DNA of 64,000 bases from Salminus brasiliensis (lineage: Eukaryota; Chordata; Actinopteri; Characiformes; Bryconidae): the NCBI RefSeq assembly GCF_030463535.1, contig NC_132878.1, positions 33,916,261-33,980,260 of the forward strand, given 5' to 3'. This document shows, piece after piece, positions 34,955-44,690 of the stretch. The notes beneath the pieces were generated by a model, which was given only the letters and a program-made list of their open reading frames with translations, did no database searches and was not told the origin of the DNA. Position 1 is the stretch's first letter; each line of letters begins with the position of its first letter. A program made the position numbers and the translations under genes.

Positions 34955-37137
34955 GTACATATTTATCTGTATGTGAGTGTATGTGTGAGTTAAAAAGAAA
35001 TATTTTCATTATTGTCCGTAGTGTGTTTTCCGTGAGCCATGGTTGTGTATTGTAGTGAGTGAGGGTCCAGTTTGTGTATGTAGATACTTTGATTTAGTGT
35101 CCTAGTCCCTGTCCCCATTCAAGGCACAGATGGCTTGTGGAAAGAAGCTCCTCCTCATTCTCTCTGTGTTAGCCTTCAGGGTCCTTAAGCGTTTCCCTGA
35201 GGGCAACAGAGAAAACAGTCCATTGTTGGGATGACTGGGGTCCTTCACAATCTTCTTGGCCTTGGTCCAACACCGCTTCTTGTAGATGGACTGCAGGTCA
35301 GGAAACTCCATCCTAGTGATTCGCTCTGCTGAACGTCTCACTCGTCGTAGCGCTTGCCTGTCCTGCTTGGTGCTGTTCCCAAACCAGACTGTGATGTTCC
35401 CCGTGAGGATGCTCTCGATGGTGCAGGAGTAGAAGGATCGTAGTACCTTGGAGGGCAGTCTGAAGTCCCTCAGTCGTCTCAGGTGGTATAGGCGCTGACG
35501 AGCCTTCTTCGTTATGGTGTTGATGTGGCAACTCCATGACAGATCCTGAGAGATGGTCACTCCAAGGTATTTGAAGCTTCCTACCCTATCCACCGCCGTA
35601 CCACTGATGTGGACAGGTTGGTAGCTCCTCTGCTGTTTCCTGCTAAAGTCCACAATCAGCTCCTTCGTTTTGCTGGCATTTAGCTGGAGATTATTATCCT
35701 GGCACCAGTTCTCCAGGGTTCTAATCTCTTCCAGGTAGGCCTTCTCGATATTTCCTGAGATCAGGCCCACCACAACTGTGTCGTCAGCAAACTTAATGAT
35801 GTTGGTGGAGCTGGAAGTGGCTTTGCAGTCTGAGGTGTACAGCGAGTACAGCAGAGGGCTAAGGACACAGCCCTGAGGGGCTCCGGTACTGAGGGTGAGG
35901 GTGGGTGAGACATGCTTGCCTACCCGAACAGCTTGTGGTCTGTTAGTCAGGAAGTTGGAGATCCAGTCACAGATGGATGGGTGGAGACCTAGATCTTCCA
36001 GCTTTGTGGTGAGTCTTGAGGGAATAATAGTGTTAAATGCTGAACTGTAGTCCACAAACAGCATTTTAACATAATTACCCCTCCCAGCATCCAGATGTGT
36101 CATCGATGTGTGGAGAAGGTGAGCGATGGCATCATCTGTGGAACGGTTTGGACGGTATGCAAACTGAAACGGGTCCAGGGTGTCGGGCAGCGTGGATGTG
36201 ATGAAGTCTCTCACCAGCTTCTCGAAGCACTTCATCACGACTGATGTGAGGGCGGCTGGGCGGTAGTCGTTGAGGCAGGCTGGCTGTGGTTTCTTCGGGA
36301 CAGGAACGATGATGGACTGTTTGAAGCACGATGGAACAATCCCCTGCGTCAGTGAGCGATTGAAGATGTCCGTGAATACCGGGGCTAGCTGATCTGCACA
36401 GGCTTTTAGGACTCGACCACAGATGCCATCGGGTCCCGCAGCCTTCCTGGTATTCACTCTTCTGAACACCCGCCGTACATCTCTCTCTGTGATGGTGAAG
36501 GCTCTTTGTTCTCTGACGTGCTCCTCTATATCAGCTGTGCCGGTGTTACTGTAGTTAACGTTGCCGGCTGCAGCATCAAGGCGAGCATAAAAGGTGTTTA
36601 GCTCGTTCGCCAGAGATAAGTCTGCACTTCCCAGTCCACAGGGTGGGCTCCTATAGTCCTATAGTCCTATAGTTCTTGATTGGTAAAGTAAGTGTTATTA
36701 CCATGGTGAGATCTTTTTGAGATCTTTCTGAGGCCTTCCGAACATCAAAAACATTATTTTTTTTCAATAATTAGATTTGTGTCTTTAAAAGGGCAGAAAA
36801 ACATTTTTGCTTCAAAAGGTAGTCCAACAAACTATTGATTCATGGGGTGTTCTTAGTTTTTCACACATAAAACCATTGCATTCAAATTTCACATATCAGT
36901 CCACCAGGTTTGCCTAATAAGTGTATTTGCTACATGCAAGTTGTAAAATATTGGGTGTATGTGCAACTCTTGCTGTAAAGGTTCTTCACATATCAGACAT
37001 TGCTTTCACAAACATGGTTCTTCATGAAACCAAAACTTGTTCTGTTATAGCACTGTTTTATAAGTGTACAGTAGAAGAGATTCACACTCACCTTCAATAA
37101 CATGGAGCACGAGCAGCAGATACCAACACAACTGCAT
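28651..37137 (-). CDS. Receptor gene D: single V-set Ig domain, short tail
   Basis: Five exons, high to low: signal 37092-37137 (MQLCWYLLLVLHVIE), V domain 33731-34045, stalk 33151-33237, membrane 28847-28945, tail 28651-28715 (stop at 28651-28653). Total 612 nt, 203 residues in one frame with GT/AG junctions. The stalk is Thr/Ser/Pro-rich (SPQTPGPTSE, ESTTTNSSQ). The tail (HHISTDEDGVVNLQ) is short and acidic and has no tyrosine in the last exon, so ITIM signalling is not possible; the only tail-side Tyr is AVYC at the membrane border. The 3.0-kb first intron hosts a LINE and the 4.2-kb third intron hosts local duplications. Gene C starts 1.07 kb downstream. Other members of the cluster may lie elsewhere. 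Confidence 0.8.
28847..28945 (-). CDS. Gene D exon 4: transmembrane segment
   Basis: 99 nt, phase 1 to phase 1. The helix reads LPFIPFAFVTVIFLHVIVAA and is followed by VYCTKRTKG. It is nearly the same as the gene B membrane exon. Confidence 0.85.
29531..31714. repeat. Local duplications in gene D intron 3
   Basis: A block at 31027-31294 is repeated at 31469-31714 with small changes. A second block, starting GTAATGCTGGTGGAAGGCTC and ending in a reverse SINE head, sits between them (31295-31468) and also at 29531-29703. The order is therefore Y, then X-Y-X. A Tc1 relic lies between the first Y and the rest. Confidence 0.8.
30380..30996 (+). mobile_element. Decayed Tc1-like transposon
   Basis: The 3' end reads GTGCCAACACTTTTGGCCAT then GACTGTA, a typical Tc1 terminus. 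The interior keeps scraps of transposase: DVPLSTVRNIIKKF near 30736 and ENVLRTDETKIELF near 30860, the latter around the first catalytic Asp. Most of the middle is deleted and the 5' border is uncertain. Confidence 0.7.
32862..33018 (+). repeat. tRNA-derived SINE (type 2) with (TTTACC)n tail
   Basis: The body reads CGGCAAGCTGCCACTGTTGG, then CCCTTGAGCAAGGCCC and GTGTGTGTACTCACTGCCCC. It ends in five to six TTTACC units at 32985-33013. The head is missing at the 5' border. Confidence 0.75.
33151..33237 (-). CDS. Gene D exon 3: stalk
   Basis: 87 nt, phase 1 to phase 1, with acceptor CTCTTGCAG and donor GTAATT. Rich in Thr, Ser and Pro; a probable O-glycosylated spacer. Confidence 0.72.
33731..34045 (-). 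CDS. Gene D exon 2: V-set domain
   Basis: 315 nt, phase 1 at both ends. It has GCK at the start, LLPCYCTDLQTTPERFTWEK, then SLLLSHLTEEDGGLYRC and an end FTVTG. It is closest to the second V domain of gene C, with a 68-base identical block at 33916-33983. The only in-frame Met is internal, so ATG-based calling finds only the C-terminal half. Confidence 0.87.
34526..36671 (-). mobile_element. LINE inserted in gene D intron 1
   Basis: A minus-strand non-LTR retrotransposon with a 5' truncation near 36671. Its 3' UTR includes a GT/AT compound microsatellite (34888-34948) and ends in twelve AAATC units (34526-34585). The flanks share the 6-base string GTTCTT (34520-34525 and 36672-36677), a likely target-site duplication. 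It sits inside an older Tc1-like relic also present, uninterrupted, in gene A around 6375-6385. Confidence 0.85.
35102..36469 (-). CDS. LINE reverse transcriptase (5'-truncated)
   Basis: An open frame of 455 codons from an internal Met, with the frame open further upstream to about 36640. Motifs in order: RKAAGPDGICGRVLK and NDYRPAALTS (RT blocks 1-2), FVDYSSAFNTI (block A, catalytic Asp), STGAPQGCVLSPLLYSLYTS (block B), IIKFADDTVV (block C with the catalytic FADD), and FKYLGVTI further on. The C-terminal HPNNGLFSLLPSGKRLR...RRSFFPQAI block matches L2-like elements. The endonuclease part is absent. The lack of stops suggests a fairly recent insertion, but the truncated copy should not be able to move by itself. 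Confidence 0.9.
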   Translation of the reverse strand: MFRRVNTRKAAGPDGICGRVLKACADQLAPVFTDIFNRSLTQGIVPSCFKQSIIVPVPKKPQPACLNDYRPAALTSVVMKCFEKLVRDFITSTLPDTLDPFQFAYRPNRSTDDAIAHLLHTSMTHLDAGRGNYVKMLFVDYSSAFNTIIPSRLTTKLEDLGLHPSICDWISNFLTNRPQAVRVGKHVSPTLTLSTGAPQGCVLSPLLYSLYTSDCKATSSSTNIIKFADDTVVVGLISGNIEKAYLEEIRTLENWCQDNNLQLNASKTKELIVDFSRKQQRSYQPVHISGTAVDRVGSFKYLGVTISQDLSWSCHINTITKKARQRLYHLRRLRDFRLPSKVLRSFYSCTIESILTGNITVWFGNSTKQDRQALRRVRRSAERITRMEFPDLQSIYKKRCWTKAKKIVKDPSHPNNGLFSLLPSGKRLRTLKANTERMRRSFFPQAICALNGDRD

Positions 37138-37139
37138 TC

Positions 37140-38511
37140 TTATTGAGTTCTAAAAACACCTTCCTATATCACTACCACATCAACACACTCCCATATACAC
37201 ATGCTAAATGCTCTGACACACACACACTCTACACTACTACGTCAGCACTGCAGAAAGCTACATCCTCCCTTAAACAATCAACATGAAACTAACCCACACA
37301 TACCAAAAAGGAAAGAGTCTTTCTCATGTGTACGTGAGCTAGATATAGAGATGCAGTACTTTCCTGGGTGTTGTAACATGATTTCCTCTTCTTTTTTTCT
37401 TTCATCTTCTTTTTTAGCAAATGCCAAATCCTTTAACACCAACCCACAGAATTGCATTTAAATACCATGTTATAAAAGTATTAAAAATAAAATAAATACA
37501 GTTACGCACACAAACACAAATGTGGCAAGTACCAATGTACAATTAATTGGTTCAAAATCCAGCATGCATGCATCTTATTAAGTGTAAGCATGACAGATTC
37601 TGATGACACTCGGAAGTGGAAATGAAAATGAAAATAAGTGAACAGATCCTCTACCTTTCTGCACATTTTAGCCAAATGGTTTTCCTATTAGAAAAAGAAT
37701 ATATTAGGAAAAAACAATGTATTTAATTTGCTATTCTTTTGCATATGTCAAATTAATTAATTTATTTTGTAATATGTTAGGCTAATAAACAGAAATGTAA
37801 TCCTGCTTTAGAATGTCAACTTAGGTAAAATTTTGTGCATTTCTAGTCATTTAATTTAGTCAAAGTTTCTACCATGTATTGGCAATTTTGCTTCTAGCAT
37901 GAAATATGTAAGCAACATTGTTTATCAAAAAATAAAGCTAGAATTAAATATTTAAAACCAAGTTAAATAAACAATTAAATTACTTTTTTAAATTAAAATT
38001 CTTTTTAATTAAATTACAATTCTTACAGCAATCTTTAAAGAAAAAAAAAGGTGATTACATATTTTTTTTGCAGTGAAAAGGACACACTCTACACATGCAT
38101 TTCTAAAAAGCTAGTTCTGGCCCAGTGATCCAAGCCTACAACTGCTTTGTAAAAACATTTTGTGCTACCATCACAAATGACAGTTTTAAAGCAATGGGAG
38201 CCAAAAAAAACAACAACAACAACAACATAACGTGACACAAAACATTTATTTTGTTTCTAAAGCTATTTCACAGTACATTCACTTCTATGTATACACCAGA
38301 GCACTATATAAAATGTAACAAATCATGTAAATAATATAATGCAAGAACAGGAAAATAATACTTTCATAAAATAACAATGGAAGATTTTACAGATATGTAC
38401 AGTACATTACACACTGGACCCATTTTTAGTGGTCATAGGCTCCCTCTAGGGGTGAGAGAAGGAACCACAGGAAATACAACCTTCTAAGTGGAGTCAAATA
38501 ATGCTTGTGTG

Positions 38512-38520
<9 letters not shown>
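37140..38520. other. Spacer upstream of receptor gene D
   Basis: AT-rich DNA. The part next to 37137 will hold the 5' UTR and promoter of gene D, with a purine-rich minus strand (TTCCTCTTCTTTTTTTC on plus at 37383). No other gene is recognisable. Confidence 0.4.

Positions 38521-38601
<81 letters not shown>
38517..38601. repeat. poly(A) run joined to (TA)n microsatellite
   Basis: About 26 A followed by about 60 bases of TA repeats. The A run may be the tail of an old retroposed copy; no body is recognisable upstream. Confidence 0.9.
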
Positions 38602-38603
<2 letters not shown>

Positions 38604-38879
38604 AAATTTGGCTAATAAAAACAACTGGAATTAAATGCTATGGTATGAAGGCATGGTGCCATCTGGACAACATATATAGGTAATGCACATACTGTAAATT
38701 TCCTAGTCCATGGTGGTCATTCTGAAGCAGTGAAATCTTCCCTGATAAAGCATGATTGTCCACTCCCTGTGGAGAAGTATTATTATACCCCTATTTGTTA
38801 TGTTTGATTGATTAGAAGCAGTGTCTGATAAGTTTGCACAGTGTAAATAGAGTTAACATTATTATTTAAAAAAAAACAG

Positions 38880-39560
38880 AACTCAAGGACCTAGATCTAA
38901 GCATCTGATTGGCTAGGCAACTTGTTCCAGAATTAGTCTCTCCTCTTTCTGAAAATTGTTGTCTCCTTCGCCAAGGGTTTTTTTTCTTCTTTTTGCTGCT
39001 TCTCTCTTTGTGCGTGTGAGTTTTGCAATTTGTCCGTTGGTGTAGCAGATCCTCTGCCTTCCCGTGGCGTGTTGGCGAAACACTCTGCAAGAAACACCAG
39101 GACACACAGCTTTCAGTAACGCACAATAGGCCCCAAAACATACTTGACAGCAAAGAGTAACAGCCAAAACAAACAGCCTCAAATTTAGTGCATGTGATTG
39201 AGTTATCGTATTTGGAGAATCTTCATGTCAAAAACAGAGAGATGCAGGGAGAGAAGGAGAGCGTCTGCTCAAGTTGCTTTCATTTTCTTTCTTTCTTTCT
39301 TTCTTTTTTGTGCATCGTAAGATGAAGTGTAAGTGAGGGGGCCTTTTCTGGCTGTGTCAATTTTCTTTTGGAGAGGTGCACGCATCGAGTCTGTGTGACG
39401 CTCAGGATAGGATAGGACAGGATTTCACTGCGACTCACACCCAGTCTCTCTATTTTTCTATTATCTATCTCTCTAGCTTTTCCACTCTTTCTCACTTACA
39501 TTCTCTCTCTGTCTCACTGTCTCTTTATGGCTGAGAATACTGGCCTCTTCGACTGAGAGC
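38880..39560. other. Unexplained stretch with mixed open frames
   Basis: Richer in unique sequence than its surroundings. The minus strand is open at 38913-39182 with a hydrophobic N-terminal part, but the frame begins with TTG, not ATG. A TTTCTTGCAG acceptor-like site lies inside it, near 39088. I do not recognise the product and cannot decide between a 5' exon of an unknown gene and chance. Confidence 0.2.
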
Positions 39561-40867
39561 CTGCTGTCACTTTCATTTGGGCATGGCCCAATTGTGCATC
39601 CAGACACAGTTATATAATTTCCTTCAGCAACAGACAGAAGACATTAAATCCACACTGTTCCCTCTGATTGGTCAGTACAATATTATCTCATACCTCAAAA
39701 TTAAAAGATTGATGGAAAACCAGCCTTAAATAAAATGATACTGTCTTTATCCTAGTGGCATAAATACAGGGGTGGCTGTGCAGTCTGAGCTTACTCACTT
39801 GCCAGATTTCTAACTGATCATTAAAATATGTCATTAAATATGTTAAAGTCATTATGTCATTTGTCTTCCACTATTATGATTCAGGGTGGACCCAAAAGCA
39901 TCGAGCGCCTGCATTCTTGTGTCTTGTATTCCAACCTTTGATCACCACTGATGATCACCATCACCACCACCATTGGTCATTTACCGTTGCTCTTTCACAC
40001 TGGTTCTACAATAAGGATTACTCTGCTTGACTGTTTCTCCAGATAGTTATGACTCACCTAGCCAGTTACCTTAACTGCTACTGCCTAACGGATTTGTACC
40101 TCTCTACATATAAAATGCATGTGCAAAGTGTGTCTGACTGTAGGGGAGACAAAGAGCAAGAAACGTTCATTCATTCATGGGTGTGTTTTTTTTCTCTTCT
40201 CCTTAGAAGTGGGGAGTGTAATTCACTTTTACTCCACTGCAGTAAATGTAAGTCACGTTTTAACCCTACTCCCTACAGGGGACACATGCACTTTTACAAG
40301 CTGAGAGATACAACAGAGTAGCAATGACAGAGAGGCAATTCTCTCCAACTCAGAGGTGCATTAAAAAATGTTTAATGCTGTTACAGGTAACAATGCTACA
40401 ATGCTAATTGCTGTAATATACTGGATATTCCCAGTTAACGTTTGGTTTAAAGTTTGGTTTAGCCACTTACAAATGAAAATTAGTCATTTAGCTGCCTTCC
40501 AACGCCCAGTCAAGGAACATCCGGTTTCAAAACTGCTTGAAATACTAGGGTTAGGGTTATATCTTGGGTTTTAAATCCAGTTGATGGAAAGTATCTTACT
40601 ACTCAGTGTAATGTCTCCCTCTGCTGGCCTTAGTAGAGAGCTCATGCACAGGTCCTTCCTTCACCTGAGCTCAGCTAGAGGCCACCCCAAAACAAGATTA
40701 GTATAATATTTAGAATGAGGGTGGGGTTCAGGTTAAGTTTAGAGATTTAGTTGGGTTTAGAGGGTCATTTTGTATGTAAAGGTAATATTCAATCATTTAT
40801 AGCTCATAATTTTATATTCATATATAAATGTTGTCTTTTATAGCTTCTGCGGTTTCCTGTTTTAAAT

Positions 40868-41305
40868 CTAAAGGAGATTATCTGGAAAGGTATTAAGGTC
40901 TCTGTTGTTTATCAGCCTCTTACTAGCATAGATATCACTGAGGTTCTCCAATTCCTCTTGAATCCTGAGGAGAAGAACGTCTCGTAGGAACTCCTGCTGG
41001 AACTTGGGCTCCACCCCCAACTTGCTGAGCTGTTCCTTTCTCATTCTTGTGAGGGCTCGACCTGAGAGAGATCCGAATGCACTCAGCTTCAGCGCTCTAC
41101 CTGACATCGTTTTAGTTTAGCATTTTTGTATTTTACAAACAAGCAATTGAATGCAATCAATTCAGTATACAATCAAAATGGTACCTGAGATGGCATGCTT
41201 GGCTATTGCCTGCTGTAGAGCTCTGGATTGAGAAGGGTACTGTTCTCTCACCCAGTCGAAAACTTCTGCCACCGTCCAATAGGACACTCTCTTTGAGGAA
41301 GCCAT
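40868..41305 (-). CDS. Small SAM-domain protein, SAMD10/SAMD12-like
   Basis: Two coding exons: 41185-41305 and 40868-41061 (stop at 40868-40870), joined in phase 1 with donor CTCAG/GTACC and acceptor TCTCTCTCAG. Total 315 nt, 104 residues. The SAM fold is visible: YWTVAEVFDWVREQYP (helix 1), a helix around QSRALQQAIAKHAISG, ALTRMRKEQLSKLGV (the loop and helix 4-5 start with the usual L-x-x-L-G) and the long last helix FLRDVLLLRIQEELENL. The length and architecture fit the SAMD10/SAMD12 group; the exact orthologue is uncertain. SAM domains mediate oligomerisation and scaffold formation. An in-frame ATG ten codons upstream (41335) is an alternative start. Reading exon 2 from its own first ATG, without the splice, would add a false SGRAL repeat. 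Confidence 0.75.
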
Positions 41306-41336
41306 TATAAGTTGCTTACTTCTAAACCTGTCCATT

Positions 41337-41369
41337 GGGGGGGGGTGGGGGGGGGGGGGGGGGGTGGGG
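41337..41369. repeat. Poly-G tract next to the SAM gene start
   Basis: 31 G in 33 bases on the plus strand, broken by two T, 30 bases upstream of the start codon of the minus-strand SAM gene. The gene's own RNA would carry the C strand. Confidence 0.95.
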
Positions 41370-42940
41370 TAATTAATGCAAACCAGTGATATTAAATATG
41401 CATATTTTTCAAACATGATGAAGTCAAGGGAATACTGTTCAATCCAGAATATATTTTATATACAATGTACAAGTTTCAAACTTAAAAATGGAGTTTAACG
41501 TTTGAGAGCTGCCAAGACAAAACAGCTACCTGTGCCATGCTTGTTTTATCCTGCCAAAGTATTGGAAAGGAGGGAGGGAATCCTTTTAGCAGAGGATAGA
41601 AAAATGTTAATGAGTAATGAGTTCAGACAAGGTTAGTTCCAGAGACTTGGTGCCTAAAGGAAAGCACAGCCCTACTATAAGCCTCGTTCTACTTGTGGAG
41701 CATGGCAGCTGTTTGTTGCCCGAGACACATTTAGCTGCAAAGTCTTGTTTTTCCTCTAATCACAAGCTCTGTAAATACAGCATGATCCACATAAATACAT
41801 TACTCTTTTTGGATTGTTGTCAATTTACTGTTTTATTTCATATGTTTATATTATTATATTATATTATCTATTATATTTGGGCTGCATAAATGCATGAGCG
41901 AAAGACAACACAGCATTGTTTGAAGTAAATGTATTGTCTCGTCACCATTCTTTCTTTGTGTGTAGCATTTTGATATTTCTATAAAATTCCATCTGCAATA
42001 GTGAGGCCATTGCTGTCCTTTGTCTATGAACAGCCTGTCTTATTGCAAGGCCAGCAGATTGAGTAATTGTTAAAAAGACAAATTCCAGATGTATTATCAG
42101 AATCTGTGACATGTTTTCACTAAATATGATCATTTAAATCAGATGTCCTAAATATATGAACAAACACAGTTGTCTAGTCCCTGTACATAAGTATTGCCAA
42201 TAGAATAGAGCATAGGACTCTCTGTAGCAGATCTACATAAACCTATTTCCACCATATCTAAAGGCAGATGTGGGTTAGAGGGGTATAAAGCCCCCAGCAT
42301 TGAGCTGTGGAGCCCTTTAAATAGTGTAGCTTAGCTTAGCCTGGTGCATCAAAACAAGCTAAAAAAAACACAGGACATTCAAAGCTGCTTTCACAGAACT
42401 AGACTAAGCCTAAAACAAGACTGAACTAAAAAGATGTTCAATAATAATTCACACACTGCTCATTTAGTCCAAGACCAGGCCTAATCTAGACTCAGTCTTT
42501 AGTTTTTTTAGTGCAGAATCACCTACCTTGTTCTTCTCAGGCAGACATAAACGTCAAAGCTCAAGCTCTCAAACTCAATAAATCATAGATTTGATCTTTC
42601 TCCTTCTCCCTTTCTCTAGAGACCACCCCTTGTGGAATGCACACACAAGCACACCTGTGGCACGTGGCGGCTTGAACTGGGCATGTAGGGGCAAGAAAAG
42701 GAGAATACTCTGTCCAGAACAGGGCCCTTCTTTTTGGAAACAACCCTCACAACACAATAACATTGTAGCAGGGTAACATTAGCAAGTTGCATCAAGCAAA
42801 TGTTATCTAAACAGTCACAGATTGTACTATGTAGAACATCCCTATATTTTGGAGATTTACAAGCTGATTCCTGACAGACATGACTTCAGATACTCTCCAT
42901 TTGAAAAATCAACAGTCATTCTCCAGAATCATGCCAATCA
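41370..42940. other. Spacer upstream of the SAM gene
   Basis: Mostly AT-rich. A MITE block shared with 12655 lies at 42260-42310. I see no further exon; upstream non-coding exons of the SAM gene are possible. Confidence 0.4.
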
Positions 42941-42949
42941 CTTTTACAT

Positions 42950-44100
42950 ACAGTGTGTGCAGAATTATTAGGCTAGTTGTATTTGAGAGGATTTTTTTTA
43001 TTATTGAACAACAACTATGTTCTCAATCAACCCAAAAGACTCATAAATATCAAAGCTTAATATTTTTGGAAGTTGGAGTGGGTTTTTTTTAGATTTGGCT
43101 ATCTTAGGAGGATATCTGTTTGTGCAGGTAACTATTACTGTGCAGAATTATTACCCATCTCACTTGTTTATTTTCACCAGGTAAACCAATATAACACAAC
43201 ATTTAGAAATTAACATTTCTGACATTCAAAAACAAAACCAAAAACAAATCAGTGACCAATATAGCCACCTTTCTTTACGATGACACTCAAAAGCCTTCCA
43301 TCCATAGATTCTGTCAGTTGCTTGATCTGTTTACGATCAACATTGCGTGCAGCAGACACCACAGCCTCCCAGACACTGTTCAGAGAGGTGTACTGTTTTC
43401 CCTCCCTGTAGATCTCACATTTCATGAGGTACCACAGGTTCTCTATGGGGTTCAGATCAGGTGAACAAGGGGGCCATGTCATCATTTTTTCTTCTTTTAG
43501 ACCCTTACTAGCCAGCCACGCTGTGGACTATTTGGATGCATGTGATGGAGCATTGTCCTGCATGAAAATCATGTTTTTCTTGACCGATACAGACTTCTTT
43601 CTGTACCACTGCTTGAAGAAGGTGTCTTCCAGAAACTGGCAGTAGGTCTGGGAGTTGAGCTTCACTCCATCCTCAACCCGAAAAGGTCCCACAAGTTCAT
43701 CTTTGATGAGACCAGCCCATACCAGTACCCCACCTCCACCTTGCTGGCATCTGAGTCGGAGTGGAGCTCTCTGCCCTTTACTGATCCAGCCTCGGGCCCA
43801 TCCATCTGGCCCATCAAGAGTCACTCGCATTTCATCAGTCCATAAAACCTTAGAAAAATCAGTCTTAAGATATTTCTTGGCCCAGTCTTAACGTTTTATC
43901 TTATGTTTCTTGTTCAAAGGTGGTCGTTTTTCAGCCTTCCTTACCTTGGCCATGTCCCTGAGTATCGCACACCTTGTGCTTTTTGATACTCCAGTAACGT
44001 TGCAGCTCTGAAATATGGCAAAACTGGTGGCAAATGGCATCTTGGCAGCTTCACGCTTGATTTTGCTCAATTCATGGGCAGTTATTTTGCAGTTTCATTT
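42950..44100 (-). mobile_element. Broken Tc1/mariner transposon
   Basis: The minus strand carries three pieces of one transposase in order. These are a helix-turn-helix part (43888-44070, FQSCNVTGVSKSTRCAILRD), a middle part with the second catalytic Asp (43528-43830, GVLVWAGL and IFMQDNAPSHA), and a C-terminal part with PCSPDLNPIENLWYLMK holding the catalytic Glu (43249-43485). Frames are separated by stops or shifts. The left end reads CAGTGTGTGCAGAATTATTA, repeated as a subterminal copy at 43139. The right terminus is not evident. Confidence 0.85.
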
Positions 44101-44225
44101 TACAAGGCTTATCACACACTAAGGTGTATTACTCAGTAACTAAGAAGGGACTTCTGAGGAAACTGGTGTGGCTATTCCTTTCACTTTTGGGTCACTGGTG
44201 GACCACAGGCTTTTTTAGATGTTAA
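44100..44225 (+). repeat. Copy of an unnamed short dispersed element
   Basis: Reads GGCTTATCACACACTAAGGT, then GTATTACTCAGTAACTA and CTGGTGTGGCTATT. Related copies are at 4938-5035, 8395-8515 (reverse), 17085-17185, 23470-23570 and 27090-27190 (reverse). It has no coding capacity and no RNA-gene-like head. Confidence 0.65.
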
Positions 44226-44271
44226 TAAAAAAAATGTTAATTTTTTTAAATAAGAGAGCAGATATTTGTTT

Positions 44272-44690
44272 TACATTTTATGGCATTTAGCTGACGCTCT
44301 TATCCAGAGCGACTTACTCATATTACAGAGGCAGGGCAATGCAGGGCAATGCAATGTCTTGTCCAAGGACTCTTATTGGTGTAGCGCAGCATAGCCACCC
44401 AGACTGGGAATCAAACCCCAGTCTCCCACATGGTATGCTAGCTCACTGGCAGGTAGTGGTGTGATTGGTGTGGCGCAACAGATAACACCACTACCTGCCA
44501 ATGAGCTACCACACCATGTGGGAGACTGGGGTTCGATTCCCGGTCTGGGTGACTGTGCTCTGCTACACCAATAAGAGTCCTTGGGCCAGACTCCTAACAC
44601 TACACTGACCCACCTCTGTAATATGAGTAACCTTGTAAGTCGCTCTGGATAAGAGCGTCAGCTAAATGCCATAAATGTAAATGTAAATGG
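44272..44690. repeat. Two type-1 SINEs head to head
   Basis: A minus-strand copy (44272-44465) is followed directly by a plus-strand copy (44466-44690). Each carries the GTCGCTCTGGATAAGAGCGT tail at its outer end, and the heads abut, making a palindrome of about 420 bases. A third reversed head scrap follows at about 44688-44715. Confidence 0.85.

Noticed and set aside
4662-37137. Naming the cluster NITR
   Set aside because: NITR V domains carry a J-like FGxG motif after strand G. The exons here end in forms such as FRLTVKG followed by a donor, so the name is not justified.
38913-39182. Signal-peptide-like N-terminus at 39182
   Set aside because: The first codon is TTG, not ATG, and no upstream exon or splice partner was found; kept only as a low-interest stretch.
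44373-44600. Frames ending in VGDWG-like peptides (also 60458-60721, 50111-50305)
   Set aside because: They translate type-1 SINE copies.
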